A stretch of DNA of 41,422 nt from a virus. Of the stretch, positions 8,667 to 17,683 are shown piece by piece; positions within the stretch are counted from its first letter, which is position 1; every line of letters begins with the position of its first letter. The notes below the pieces were generated by a model that did no database searches, had not been told where the DNA came from, and saw only the letters and a program-made list of their open reading frames with translations. The stretch covers positions 1 through 41,422 of the IMG/VR virus record IMGVR_UViG_3300031565_000113, one strand, 5' to 3'. The translations under genes and the position numbers were made by a program.

Positions 8667-9318
8667 AAAGCTTATAGATAAGCATGATAATTTTGAGGTA
8701 GTGCGTGATAAAATAGTAAGCATTCTAAGAGACGAAACTATAGCACAGCAGGCGTTAGCAGTTGCGGGTGGTAAAGACCCGTCACAATGGAAGCTTGAGG
8801 TTTATGCTGAAAGGTCGAACCCGTGGGAAAAATGGCTAAATTCACAAGTAGATAGAACCCCAATTGTTAATGTTTGGTTAGATAATTTAAACTTTAATTT
8901 AGCTAATAGTAACGCAGTTAATCGGCAAAAAGCCGAGGCTACTTATAATATTGACTGTTACGGTTTTGGTTTAGCGCGTGATGTTGAGCTGGGCGGGCAT
9001 ATATCGGGGGATAAAGAAGCGGCCTACGAAGCACATAGAACAACTAGACTTGTAAGAAACATTTTAATGTCGGCTTATCACAAATATTTAGATTTGCAGG
9101 GGGTTGTGTGGGGCGACCGTGAAATTCAGTCAATAACAGGCTATCAACCCGAACTGAATGGTAGACAAATTCAACAGGTTTATGCAGTAAGAATTAAACT
9201 TGGCGTTGCGTTTAACGAGTTTTCGCCACAATTCGAAGGTACTCCACTTAAAAAAGTTACGGTAGCTGTAAATGATACCGAAGACGACAAGTTATTAGAT
9301 GTAGAGTATAATTATTAA
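8653..9318 (+). CDS. Gp37-like tail terminator/connector protein
   Basis: This 221-residue protein is read from ATG 8653, which has a GGAG Shine-Dalgarno seven bases ahead; the longer open frame upstream lacks one. It contains an 'RSNPWEKWLNSQVDRTP' segment, an alternating beta pattern, and a conserved 'YNIDCYGFG' strand followed by a helix rich in arginine. This resembles proteins that precede the sheath gene in Mu-like and related myoviruses (Gp37 family) and probably cap or terminate the tail tube. The function is inferred from context. Confidence 0.6.
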   Translation: MPLIEKLIDKHDNFEVVRDKIVSILRDETIAQQALAVAGGKDPSQWKLEVYAERSNPWEKWLNSQVDRTPIVNVWLDNLNFNLANSNAVNRQKAEATYNIDCYGFGLARDVELGGHISGDKEAAYEAHRTTRLVRNILMSAYHKYLDLQGVVWGDREIQSITGYQPELNGRQIQQVYAVRIKLGVAFNEFSPQFEGTPLKKVTVAVNDTEDDKLLDVEYNY

Positions 9319-9337
9319 AAAATTTTAGGAGAAAGAT

Positions 9338-10822
9338 ATGACTATATCGACAGCAGTCGACCCGAACGCTAGAGCAAGCATTGTAGGGATTGATGTTAAA
9401 TATCAAAATCTAGGACTTGTAGGCGGATTTTTACCGCAACGAGTCGCTATTGTGGGGCAGGGCTCGACTACTGCGACTTATGATTTAGTAAGAAGACAAA
9501 TAACTTCAGCTTTTGAAGCTGGACAAACTTATGGCTTTGGCTCTCCGATTCATCTTTCAGCAATGCAGATATTGCCTGATAATGGCGATGGCGTAGGCAG
9601 TATACCGGTCACAGTTTACCCGCTTGAGGATGATGTAAGCGGGATAGCTTCAGCGGGCGAGATTACTCCTTCGGGTATTCAATCCGAGACCGCCGCTTAT
9701 AGGGTAAGTGTTGCGGGCATGTTATCTGAAGCTTTTATCATAAATGCGGCCGACTCTGTAGCTGTAAAAGTAACAGCTATCACAGAAGCTATTAATGCTA
9801 GTGTGAATTTGCCCATTGTTGCGACTGACGACATAACAAAAGTAGACATTGAGGCAAAATGGAAAGGCGAAAGCGGTAACGATATTATAATTAGTATAGA
9901 AGGCTCAACAACAGCGGGAACAGTTTTTGCGATAGTACAGCCGACCTCTGGCGATGTTAACCCTGATGTCGACGGAATATTAGCCGAGATGGGCAACACT
10001 TGGGAAACGCTAATTTTAAATTGTTTAAATAAAACCGATATCGTGACCTTAGAAAAATTTAGGGTCTTTGGCGAAGGTAGATGGCAACCATTAGTTAAAA
10101 AACCTCTTATAGTTTTTAGCGGAGACACTAACACAACGGTCGCAAATGCTGTAACAATCCCCGAGGCTAGAAAAACTGACAGAATAAATTCGCAATTAGT
10201 AGCACCGGGGTCAGTAAATTTGCCATTTGTCATAGCTTCTCGTGAACTTGCAAAAATTGCAGTAATCGCAGAAGCAAATCCACCGAAAGGCTACAATAAA
10301 CAAATAGCCGATGGAATTTTAGCAGGAGCGAATGGCGACCAGTGGACATATATAGATAGAGACGAGGCTGTAAAAAAAGGAAGCTCTACTATAACAGTAG
10401 AAGATAGCGTCATAAAACTTGGCGATATAGTTACCTTTTATCACCCAACGGGCGACCCATTTCCGTCTTATAGCAAGGTAGTCGCTATAATAAAGCTGAT
10501 GAATATAATTTATAATCTTGATTTAGAGTTTGAGTCGATAGAGTGGGCCGACGCCCCGTTGATACCTGATAACCAACCGACCGTTAACCCTGATGCCAGA
10601 ACACCGAGTGCGGCAAAAGCGGAGGTAAACGGAATTTTAGACTATTTAGGCACACAAGCTATTATATCAGACCCTGAGACCGCTAAGAAGAAAACAACCG
10701 CACAGATAAACCCTACAAATCCTGATAGACTGGATATAGTGGTAACGGTGCAACTATCGGGAAACAGCAATATAAAGGCTGTTACTATAAATTTTGGCTA
10801 TTTTGTTGGAGGTGCTAACTGA
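9338..10822 (+). CDS. Contractile tail sheath protein (Mu gpL-like)
   Basis: This 494-residue protein forms the contractile outer layer of the tail. The N-terminus (VDPNARASIVGIDVKYQN) and the 'RVAIVGQGS' strand are typical of sheath subunits. The central domain includes 'YPLEDD' and insertions with 'IEAKWKGESGNDIIISIEG'. A late 'KPLIVFSGD' and the 'DGILAGANGDQWTYIDRDEAVKKG' region (here split across residues ~325-348) match the conserved protease-resistant core. A strong Shine-Dalgarno (TTAGGAGAAAGAT) precedes it. Its stop overlaps the tube gene start, so sheath and tube are co-translated. Confidence 0.93.
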   Translation: MTISTAVDPNARASIVGIDVKYQNLGLVGGFLPQRVAIVGQGSTTATYDLVRRQITSAFEAGQTYGFGSPIHLSAMQILPDNGDGVGSIPVTVYPLEDDVSGIASAGEITPSGIQSETAAYRVSVAGMLSEAFIINAADSVAVKVTAITEAINASVNLPIVATDDITKVDIEAKWKGESGNDIIISIEGSTTAGTVFAIVQPTSGDVNPDVDGILAEMGNTWETLILNCLNKTDIVTLEKFRVFGEGRWQPLVKKPLIVFSGDTNTTVANAVTIPEARKTDRINSQLVAPGSVNLPFVIASRELAKIAVIAEANPPKGYNKQIADGILAGANGDQWTYIDRDEAVKKGSSTITVEDSVIKLGDIVTFYHPTGDPFPSYSKVVAIIKLMNIIYNLDLEFESIEWADAPLIPDNQPTVNPDARTPSAAKAEVNGILDYLGTQAIISDPETAKKKTTAQINPTNPDRLDIVVTVQLSGNSNIKAVTINFGYFVGGAN

Positions 10823-11205
10823 TGAGCGTAGGCGGTTCGATTGAGTCTGTGACTATAGACGGCGTTATTTTCGCTGTTACGGCTGATGCAGATGTAACAA
10901 GGCATTTAGGGGGCGACCAGAACGAAGTGGAAACCAACGGCGACGGTAGCTCAAGAATAATAAAAACGAAAACAGCGTGGAAACTCGATGGGCTTGTTTT
11001 AAGTATAGATGACTTAAGAGAAGACCAAGAATTTTTACAAGCCCATGCAGACCTAAAAAGCTTTTTTACAGTGCTAATAAGCTTCGCATCAGGGGCTAAA
11101 TACGACGGGCAAGGGCAAATAACGGGCGATTTAGTGTTCTCAAGTAAAGCCACAACAGCTACCGTGAGTTTTACGGGTACTGGTAAGCTATCGAGGCAGT
11201 CATGA
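10822..11205 (+). CDS. Tail tube protein
   Basis: This 127-residue protein directly follows the sheath gene, the position of Mu gpM and other inner tube proteins. It is beta-rich, with 'GGSIESVTIDGVIF' at the start and 'LGGDQNEVETNGDGSSR' near residue 30. 'AWKLDGLVLSID' near 53 and a closing 'TGDLVFSSKATTATVSFTG' strand pair complete the simple beta-barrel fold of tube subunits. The start overlaps the sheath stop and the stop overlaps the chaperone start by 4 bp. Confidence 0.85.
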   Translation: MSVGGSIESVTIDGVIFAVTADADVTRHLGGDQNEVETNGDGSSRIIKTKTAWKLDGLVLSIDDLREDQEFLQAHADLKSFFTVLISFASGAKYDGQGQITGDLVFSSKATTATVSFTGTGKLSRQS

Positions 11206-11609
11206 GTATAGTAGTAAACAGCGAGCTAGCCGAAAAAGAATTTTTTAGATTTGCGGATAGCATGGGTATTGATGTAGATGTTGACGATATGGAACACGAT
11301 GACAAACAGTCTTTTTTTAATAGTAAAAAAATCATTATAAAAGCTATTATGTTCGGAAGTCTAATTATTAACGACAACGGCGAGCCTGTTTTCACACCGC
11401 AACGAAGCGAGAATCGTGATCCTATAACTTTTTATGAACCTACTGGAAAGTCTATTTTATCTATGGACAAAAGGGGAAAAGGTCAAGATGTTGCTAGAAT
11501 GTATGAAGTGCTTGGAGAGATAACTAAAACACACGCGCAGAAATTCGCCAATTTAAAAATATCTGATTTAAAAATTTGCCAAACGATATCCATATTTTTT
11601 TTGGTATAA
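11202..11609 (+). CDS. Tail assembly chaperone, short (unshifted) form
   Basis: This 135-residue product lies between tube and tape-measure genes, where tailed phages carry a pair of chaperones made by ribosomal frameshifting (lambda G/GT, Mu gp41). It is acidic and helical, with a 'SMGIDVDVDDMEHDD' stretch near residues 20-35 and a 'PTGKSILSMDKRGKG' turn near 81-95. The last ~11 residues (QTISIFFLV end) are encoded after the slip site and would be lost in the shifted product. It presumably coats the tape-measure protein during assembly. Identification rests on position, the slip site and the overlapping second frame. Confidence 0.78.
   Translation: MSIVVNSELAEKEFFRFADSMGIDVDVDDMEHDDKQSFFNSKKIIIKAIMFGSLIINDNGEPVFTPQRSENRDPITFYEPTGKSILSMDKRGKGQDVARMYEVLGEITKTHAQKFANLKISDLKICQTISIFFLV
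11567..11573 (+). promoter_or_regulatory. -1 frameshift slippery heptamer T TTA AAA
   Basis: In the frame of the gene starting at 11202 the codons are GAT TTA AAA ATT, so TTTAAAA fits the X XXY YYZ slip rule exactly (TTT, AAA, A). In the -1 frame a TGA sits at 11564-11566, immediately upstream, so the -1 frame opens precisely at the heptamer. A second, weaker candidate, T TTT TTG, lies at 11597-11603, just before the 0-frame stop at 11607-11609. Confidence 0.8.
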
Positions 11610-11818
11610 CGTCTGTTCTATTGGTACGCCATGGCGAAGACGAAAAGTTGCCAAAGGGCAGACATACGCTTTTAACTGTGGCTAAAGAGATGTTGTTACA
11701 AATAACTAGAGATTACAACGGCTTAGGCGACTTTAGAGAGTTAAAGTGGCATGAAATTTTATTTTTTTATGATGGGCTAAGGCAAGAACTGCGGGAGGCG
11801 ACAAAACCAAATGGCTAA
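11567..11818 (+). CDS. Tail assembly chaperone, -1 frameshift extension (T-domain)
   Basis: This is the 3' half of the long chaperone form, entered by -1 slippage at 11567-11573. The fusion would be about 205 residues: 124 from the first frame and about 81 from this one, beginning N-L-P-N-D. The extension is basic-helical, with 'LPKGRHTLLTVAKEMLLQI' and 'ELKWHEILFFYDGLRQEL', and should be the part that contacts the tape-measure protein, as in lambda gpGT. There is no Shine-Dalgarno or ATG at the start of this frame, which argues against it being a free-standing gene. Its end overlaps the tape-measure start by 8 bp. Confidence 0.75.
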   Translation, partial: FKNLPNDIHIFFGITSVLLVRHGEDEKLPKGRHTLLTVAKEMLLQITRDYNGLGDFRELKWHEILFFYDGLRQELREATKPNG

Positions 11819-13148
11819 CAAATACACGATCGAAAATGTTTTTAAAGCTGTTGATAAAGTGTCAGCTCCAATCTCTAAAATGCAAAATAGGATTATGAAG
11901 TTTACTAATTCTATCGGGAGGGGATTCTCTAAAGCCAACCGTTTTGTTGATAAACTCACGGGGAAGCTAAAAAATATAGCTAAAAGCGGAGCTTTGGTCT
12001 TAGCGGGAGCGATGACCGCCATCGGGCTTGCTATTGAAAAAACCGCAGAAAGAGCCGATGTACTAGCAAAGACCGCCCGCACGATAAACATGCCGATAGA
12101 AGACCTGCAAAAATTCCAATTTATAGCAGAGCAGAGTGGGATATCATCAGACTCTTTAACAAAATCGCTCGGCATTTTAGATAAGCAAATAGGTCAAGCA
12201 AAAACAGGAACCGGGACACTTGTCACGATGTTAAAAAAGTCAAACCCGGTTTTACTAAGACAATTGGCGGCCGCCAAAAATACCTCGGAAGCTTTTACGC
12301 TTATGAATAAAGCGATAAAAAATACTAAAAACCCGACAGACAGAGCCGCTTTGGCTTTCGCTGCTTACGGCAGACAGGGGCTAGCGATGACTAATGTTGC
12401 TAACTTATCATCAAAACAGCTTAAAGCTTTAAGCAAAGAAGCGGAAAAAAATGGCATTATCACAGAGAAGCAGGCACAAATGGCCGAGGCTTTTGACGAC
12501 CAGCTGAACTCTTTAAAACACACTATGCAGGGCGTTTTGCAAGAGGCAATTTTGCCGATGCTTCCGACTTTACAAGAATACTTGAGATTGACGCAAGATT
12601 GGATAATGAATAATAAAGCCCTTATAAATACCGATATAAAAGAGATTATAATGGGAGTAGGAAACTCCATAGCGTTTTTAGTAAAACACGGCAAAACAAT
12701 AGGAGAGGTAGTAGTTGCTTTAATCGCCCTATCTTTAGCCATAAAAACGATAAATGCAATAATGATAATAACTAATGTGATTATGGCCGCCAACCCTATA
12801 GGAGTTATAATAGCTGGTGTGGCTTTACTAACGGCGGGTATTATACTTCTTATTAAATACTGGGACAAATTAAAAACGGCTTTAGAAAACACTAAAGTTT
12901 TTAAAATGTTCTCGAAATTTTCCGGTGGTATTAAGTCGTTTTTTGGTGTAAAAGATGACACTGATAAAAAAGACACGGCGACAACAGCATCTGTAGTAAG
13001 TCCACAAGCTAGGGTTTCCAAGGCTTTTAGCGAGTCTAAAACTACTGCTAAAACGGAAGTTACTATCAAAGATGACACGGGAAAAGCCAAAGTTACTAAA
13101 GGCTCTTTGGGTGGCGGTTTAAAACTGCAAAAATCGGGGGCTTTTTAG
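11811..13148 (+). CDS. Tail tape measure protein
   Basis: This 445-residue protein sets tail length and occupies the tube lumen before DNA ejection. The N-terminus has the Mu-like start 'YTIENVFKAVDKVSAPISKM'. Long helices follow, with a hydrophobic patch near residues 63-80 and 'TARTINMPIEDLQKFQF' near 92. Strong membrane-like hydrophobic segments lie near residues 295-350 (alternating I, V, A, L) and would insert into the host inner membrane. The C-terminus is Lys/Thr/Ala-rich. At 0.15 nm per residue (a general rule) the tail would be about 65-70 nm. The stop overlaps the gpN-like start. Confidence 0.9.
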   Translation: MANKYTIENVFKAVDKVSAPISKMQNRIMKFTNSIGRGFSKANRFVDKLTGKLKNIAKSGALVLAGAMTAIGLAIEKTAERADVLAKTARTINMPIEDLQKFQFIAEQSGISSDSLTKSLGILDKQIGQAKTGTGTLVTMLKKSNPVLLRQLAAAKNTSEAFTLMNKAIKNTKNPTDRAALAFAAYGRQGLAMTNVANLSSKQLKALSKEAEKNGIITEKQAQMAEAFDDQLNSLKHTMQGVLQEAILPMLPTLQEYLRLTQDWIMNNKALINTDIKEIIMGVGNSIAFLVKHGKTIGEVVVALIALSLAIKTINAIMIITNVIMAANPIGVIIAGVALLTAGIILLIKYWDKLKTALENTKVFKMFSKFSGGIKSFFGVKDDTDKKDTATTASVVSPQARVSKAFSESKTTAKTEVTIKDDTGKAKVTKGSLGGGLKLQKSGAF

Positions 13149-14404
13149 TGAGTTGGCAAGATAGACTACAAAAAGCGGCTTATATATCACCGCTAGGCTT
13201 TAGGCGTGTTTTTCACTATGAAGATGTAAATATAAGCTTCATAAAAAAGACAGCGGACTTTGAGTTTCCCGCAAAGGACGGTAGCTATGTTCAAGATTTA
13301 GGAAGAGCTGGCAGGCGAATACCTCTGCGAGTCGTTTTATGGGGTGATGACTATGATAAAGAGGCATTAGCTTTTGAAGCGACCCTGCTTGAAAAGGGGG
13401 TCGGAAGACTAGAACACCCGATTTATGGAACTATTAATGTTATACCATTTGGAGATATAAAACGAAGGGATGATTTAAAAACATCAGCTAATCAGGCTAT
13501 TATTGAAGTAGAGTTTTACGAGACTATTTTCGAGCTTTACGCCGGGGCTTTAACAGACATTTTAGATGATATTTTTAAACTTGTGGACTTATATAACGAC
13601 GCTTCTTCTGGTCAGCTAGATGCTGAAGTTATAGTAGATACGGTCGTACAGGATGCATATTTTAGAAATTTTTATGGAGAATTAATCGGCGGAATAACTG
13701 GAAGCTTAGGAGGCATAGCTAATTCAGATGAAGCGGTAAGAACGCAGTTTAACGCTACAAGTCAATCGATGACTCAAGATTTAGAAAGTACGGCGGATAT
13801 AGACACTAAAATTTTAGGAAGTCAAACAAATATTTTAATACAGCTACCCGCTAAGGTTTCAACAATTAATATTGATGCTAGGTACGGTGCGTATTTATCG
13901 CTTTTTCAGGGCGTATTAGACTATACAGCCGATAACATACAAATCGAGCAGATAACTAACAAGGAGATAAACGAATTTTTTAGCCGTGATATGCATGCTG
14001 GATCGTATTTAGCGGGGATAATAGTAGCTATTTTAAATACAAGATTCGAATTGAAAAGCGAAGTTTTAACATACCTTGATAATATAAACGAGCTGTTCAC
14101 GCAGTGGACAGACTGGAGAGAGGCTAACTACGCTTTGCTAGGCTCAGAAGATGTCGGCGAGATGTACGGCACTTTGCAACAAACCGTGGCTTTAACAAGT
14201 AGCTTTTTAGTACAAGAGTCTTTTGATTTAAAAACTGAAAAAACTATTATTTTAGATAGAGACAGGGCGCTACTTGAGCTTGTAGCGGAACTATACCAAG
14301 ATATAGATAACGACACGATAGACCTTTTTATAAAAACAAATAGCTTATCGGGCGACGAAATTTTAGAGCTACCACGGGGGCGACAGGTTGTCTATTATGT
14401 ATAA
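13148..14404 (+). CDS. DNA circularisation / baseplate protein N (Mu gpN-like)
   Basis: This 418-residue GTG-started protein opens with the DNA_circ_N signature. 'WQDRLQKAAYISPLGFRR' is followed by 'VFHYEDVNISFIKKTADFEFPAKDGSYVQDLGRAGRR', read here in two parts: residues 2-19 and then about 22-58, with the conserved D-x-G-x-x-x-R pattern. In Mu this protein is a tail/baseplate hub component; the 'circularisation' name comes from SfV-like annotation. The rest is helical. It lies between the tape measure and the LysM-bearing hub gene, in the Mu order. Confidence 0.85.
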   Translation: MSWQDRLQKAAYISPLGFRRVFHYEDVNISFIKKTADFEFPAKDGSYVQDLGRAGRRIPLRVVLWGDDYDKEALAFEATLLEKGVGRLEHPIYGTINVIPFGDIKRRDDLKTSANQAIIEVEFYETIFELYAGALTDILDDIFKLVDLYNDASSGQLDAEVIVDTVVQDAYFRNFYGELIGGITGSLGGIANSDEAVRTQFNATSQSMTQDLESTADIDTKILGSQTNILIQLPAKVSTINIDARYGAYLSLFQGVLDYTADNIQIEQITNKEINEFFSRDMHAGSYLAGIIVAILNTRFELKSEVLTYLDNINELFTQWTDWREANYALLGSEDVGEMYGTLQQTVALTSSFLVQESFDLKTEKTIILDRDRALLELVAELYQDIDNDTIDLFIKTNSLSGDEILELPRGRQVVYYV

Positions 14405-15623
14405 GATACTACAAGGCGACACGCTAGAAAAGATATCAAAAAAAATATACGGCACGGGCATTCATGACGACCATATATTGCGGGCTAACCCCGGGCTGAC
14501 TTCTACGCTGATACCGGGTACTACAATCGCTATTCCGAAACTTCCAGATTATCCGGGAGATTTACCGCAAATTCTAGGGATAAAAGAGGTTGAAGATGTA
14601 CAGGTATATATCGACGGCAACCGTTTTGAATTTTGGACGGATGTAGAGATAAATTTAAGCTTGGATAGTATAGATAGCTTTGTTTTTTCCGCACCTTTCG
14701 ACCCTTACGCACCCGGTTTTAGGGAACTTTTTAAGCCGTTTACTTTTAAAAAATTAATTTTGAATGTCGGAAAAGAAAGGCTTATAACGGGAGTTATCGT
14801 CGGCAATCACCCAAGCCTTGATGCAAACAGCAACACAATATCAGTATCGGGATACGCAACACCGGGCATTTTACACGACTGTAATATGCCGATAAATAGC
14901 TACCCGATAGAGTACAACACAGTTAACCTGCGAGATATAGCAAAAGCTCTAACCAAACCTTTTGGCGTGGATACTATTTTTAAAAGCGAACCAAAGGGAA
15001 ATTTTGAACAAATAGTTTTAAATGCAACCGATAAAATTTTTGACTTTTTAGCAAAACTAGCTAAGCAAAAAAATTTTATTATGTCAAATAACGAATACGG
15101 GGCGTTAACTTTTTTTCAAGCGATAACAGACACAAACACAACCGTGGCTGACCTAAGCGAAGGAAAAGCACCGTTGATGTCTATAACGCCAAACTTTAAC
15201 GAACAAGAATATTACAGTCATGTGACTGGGCTAGCTTACGAGTCTATAGCTACTATCGGGGATAAGTACACAATAAAAAATCCTTTTTTAAAAGATGTTA
15301 TAAGACCTTTCACATACACAAATAATAACACCACAGCTTCAGATTTAAAGACAGCCGTAGAAGCTAAAGCGGGGAGAATGTTTGCGGAGATGGTGTCCTA
15401 TTCTATAGAAGTTTCGTCATGGCATGACCAAAATAACGATTTGTGGAGACCGAACACAGTAGTTTCTTTATACGCTCCACGGGCGATGATATACGAAAAA
15501 TATTATTTTGTGATTAGGTCTGTATTTTTAAAGAGAGATAAAAGCAGTTATACGGCGACTCTAGAGCTAGTGTTGCCCGGCTCTTTGAGCGGGATAATCC
15601 CGACGGAGTTGCCATGGGGCTAA
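14397..15623 (+). CDS. Baseplate hub protein with LysM (Mu gp44/gpP-like)
   Basis: This 408-residue protein forms the central hub ring around the spike. An N-terminal LysM-type motif, 'YKILQGDTLEKISKKIYG' with 'ANPGLTSTLIPGTTIAIP' (residues ~2-45), precedes the conserved hub domain. That domain includes 'VYIDGNRFEFWTDVEINLSLD' (split by a turn), a 'FKKLILNVGKERLITGVI' strand pair and a later 'LWRPNTVVSLYAPRAMIYEKYYF' segment. ATG 14397 is preferred; an in-frame TTG at 14388 is possible. It overlaps gpN (8 bp) and gp45 (10 bp). Confidence 0.88.
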   Translation: MYKILQGDTLEKISKKIYGTGIHDDHILRANPGLTSTLIPGTTIAIPKLPDYPGDLPQILGIKEVEDVQVYIDGNRFEFWTDVEINLSLDSIDSFVFSAPFDPYAPGFRELFKPFTFKKLILNVGKERLITGVIVGNHPSLDANSNTISVSGYATPGILHDCNMPINSYPIEYNTVNLRDIAKALTKPFGVDTIFKSEPKGNFEQIVLNATDKIFDFLAKLAKQKNFIMSNNEYGALTFFQAITDTNTTVADLSEGKAPLMSITPNFNEQEYYSHVTGLAYESIATIGDKYTIKNPFLKDVIRPFTYTNNNTTASDLKTAVEAKAGRMFAEMVSYSIEVSSWHDQNNDLWRPNTVVSLYAPRAMIYEKYYFVIRSVFLKRDKSSYTATLELVLPGSLSGIIPTELPWG

Positions 15624-16096
15624 TAGCAAGACTAGTCGAGATAAAAAATAGAATTTTAAAAGTGGATTTGAATAGTAATAATATTGTGTCGACTTGGCAT
15701 TTTCAGCCTGCGGGAGATGACGCCCCGCCTCTTATAACGGATAAAGCTTTTGTGAGTGAAACAAAAGGAGCGGACGCTTTTGCCTCGCTTGGTTTTTACG
15801 ATACTAAAAACAGTGGCGTAGCGGAAAAAGGAGAAAAGCGGATTTTTAGCCGTGGAAGCGACGGGCTAAAAATAGCAGAAATTTACCTAAAAAAAGATGG
15901 GTCTATTAATATAAGCGGGGGTAGTGGTACAATACATATAAAAACAAGCGGAGAAATAGAACTAAGTAACGGTAGCGGAAACATAAAATTGACCCCGGGC
16001 GGAAAGCTAGAGATAAACGGGGCGGACTTTTTAAGTCATACCCACAGCGGGGTAACGAGCGGAACAGAAGACACAGGTGGGGTTGTGATTATATGA
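15614..16096 (+). CDS. Baseplate spike protein (Mu gp45-like)
   Basis: This 160-residue membrane-piercing spike has an OB-like N-terminal half that leads into a beta-prism. The alternating glycine/serine strands 'INISGGSGTIHIKTSGEIEL' and 'GNIKLTPGGKLEINGADF' show the repeat. Near the C-terminus lies 'SHTHSG', the HxH motif that binds iron at the tip of Mu gp45 and P2 gpV spikes. Both the fold and the tip chemistry are therefore conserved. The stop overlaps the gp46-like start by 4 bp. Confidence 0.93.
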   Translation: MGLIARLVEIKNRILKVDLNSNNIVSTWHFQPAGDDAPPLITDKAFVSETKGADAFASLGFYDTKNSGVAEKGEKRIFSRGSDGLKIAEIYLKKDGSINISGGSGTIHIKTSGEIELSNGSGNIKLTPGGKLEINGADFLSHTHSGVTSGTEDTGGVVII

Positions 16097-16512
16097 GTGA
16101 TATAAAACTTTTTCAGACAAATGATGATGGTGAGGTAACTTTTCAAAACGGTGATTTAATACAATCTACAGGAATAGAAACGGCGGTTTATTTGTCACTT
16201 TTTGGCGGAAATATCGACGACGGCGGGCATGACGACATAACAAAAGAATACTGGGCGGATTTAACAGAAAACGACTCGGCTTATAAATACAGAAGCGAAA
16301 CACAGCATATTTTAGCTAATAATGTGTTAACTACGGCAGAATTAAGAAGAATTGAGCAAGCAGTTAAAAGGGATTTGCAGTGGTTGATTGATACGAATAC
16401 GGCAAAAAGCATTTTAGCAGAAGCTAGCTCGCCCGTGATAGATAAATTAAAGCTTGATATTTTTATAGATGAGCTAAAATTGGAATATGTGGAGACATTA
16501 ACAAATGGCTAG
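16093..16512 (+). CDS. Baseplate wedge protein (Mu gp46-like)
   Basis: This 139-residue protein matches the phage GP46 family: 'GDLIQSTGIETAVYLSLFGG' near residues 20-39, 'YWADL' near 53, and a helical 'EQAVKRDLQWLIDTNTAK' near 87-104. In Mu it joins the wedge to the central hub, comparable with T4 gp25. It is translationally coupled to both neighbours (4-bp overlap upstream, 8-bp overlap downstream). Confidence 0.9.
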   Translation: MSDIKLFQTNDDGEVTFQNGDLIQSTGIETAVYLSLFGGNIDDGGHDDITKEYWADLTENDSAYKYRSETQHILANNVLTTAELRRIEQAVKRDLQWLIDTNTAKSILAEASSPVIDKLKLDIFIDELKLEYVETLTNG

Positions 16513-17683
16513 TATACCTACGGTTAAAAGCATTATTAATAATATAAAAGCTTCTTATCAAGCTACCTTTGGTCAAGCAATATCAATTTTACCCAAATCT
16601 TTTTTATATGTAACCGCTAAGGTGCTTGGCGGGCTATACATAACGCTTTATAAATACGCAGGTTTTTTAGGTCAGCAGATGTTTATACGGCTAGCATCAT
16701 CTAAAGAGATAACGCTAAACGGGGTTAAAGTGATTCCGCTTATAGAGCTGGGGCGACAGGAAGGGGTCACAGACCCAACAGACCCGGTATCTGCTCAATA
16801 CCTAATCGCTATAACAGTAACAAATCAAATCGGTTTTTTGCCTTCTGGTTCTATTTTAGTAGGCGAAAAAAACGGCGTGACATATATAACTATAGGCTCT
16901 ACAGCTTTAGGTGCTGATACTGTTTACGCCACGGTTAAAGCAGTTAGCGACCAATCAGGCGGAAACGGGGCGGGGATAATTGGAAATCTAGACATTGGGG
17001 ACTATATAAATTTTGTTAATCCTCTTGCTAATGTCGAGACTAGAACGATAATCGACAGCCAAACAATAACGGGCGTAGACGGCGAGGACATAGACACCGT
17101 CTATCGCCAGCGAGTTTTAGACAGACGCCAAAAGCCACCGCAGGGTGGGGCATATTCTGATTACGAGCTATGGGCAGAGTCACGCCCGGGGATAATAAAT
17201 GCCTACCCATACACGGGAGACATCCCCGGCGTAGTAGACACATACATAGAAGCGAGCGTGAGCAGTTCTGGTAACCCTGATGGCTTCCCTACACCTGCAC
17301 AAATCGCAGATGTGGCCGCATATATAGAGTCGGTGCGCCCAGCAACAGCCTTTGTGAATATACTCTCTATTACTCGGCTACCCTTTAATGTCGAGGTTTT
17401 TGATTTAGAAGTGGACGATATAGGGCTAGTTAAAGATGATATAGAAAAAGCTTTAATTCAATTTTTCTTATCTCGTGAGCCGTTTATACCGGGTCTGTCT
17501 ATCTTGCCAAGAGCGGATAGAGTGACAAGAAGTGCCGTGGGTGGTATTGTTCAAGATGTTGTTGACTCTTTCGGCGGAATTTTTGCTGGTGTGTCGTTAA
17601 AGATAGAAGCAAATCCAATAGAGATTTACTCTTTAGCTGAAGGTGAAAAAGCAAAGCTAGGCGTTTTGAGTTTCCCGGTATGA
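16505..17683 (+). CDS. Baseplate J-like wedge protein (Mu gp47-like)
   Basis: This 392-residue baseplate_J family protein is a wedge component that transmits the contraction signal. Visible motifs are 'GVTDPTDPVSAQYLIAI' near residues 88-104, 'LPSGSILVG' and 'GVTYITIGS' strands, and 'VYRQRVLDRRQKPPQGGAYSDY' near 198-219. 'RPGIINAYPYTGDIPGVVD' and 'ASVSSSGNPDGFPTPAQI' are the most conserved parts of the family. It overlaps the gp46-like gene and the gp48-like gene by a few bases. Confidence 0.92.
   Translation: MASIPTVKSIINNIKASYQATFGQAISILPKSFLYVTAKVLGGLYITLYKYAGFLGQQMFIRLASSKEITLNGVKVIPLIELGRQEGVTDPTDPVSAQYLIAITVTNQIGFLPSGSILVGEKNGVTYITIGSTALGADTVYATVKAVSDQSGGNGAGIIGNLDIGDYINFVNPLANVETRTIIDSQTITGVDGEDIDTVYRQRVLDRRQKPPQGGAYSDYELWAESRPGIINAYPYTGDIPGVVDTYIEASVSSSGNPDGFPTPAQIADVAAYIESVRPATAFVNILSITRLPFNVEVFDLEVDDIGLVKDDIEKALIQFFLSREPFIPGLSILPRADRVTRSAVGGIVQDVVDSFGGIFAGVSLKIEANPIEIYSLAEGEKAKLGVLSFPV

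Noticed and set aside
9697-10233. 178-residue antisense open frame in the sheath gene
   Set aside because: No ribosome-binding site and a complete sheath gene on the other strand.
11576-11818. Independent 80-residue gene after the tail chaperone
   Set aside because: Its only start is a TTG without Shine-Dalgarno, and the frame opens exactly at a -1 slippery heptamer, so it is treated as the frameshift extension.
12365-13090. 241-residue antisense open frame in the tape-measure gene
   Set aside because: Shadow of a long hydrophobic coding stretch; the sense product fits the tail operon.
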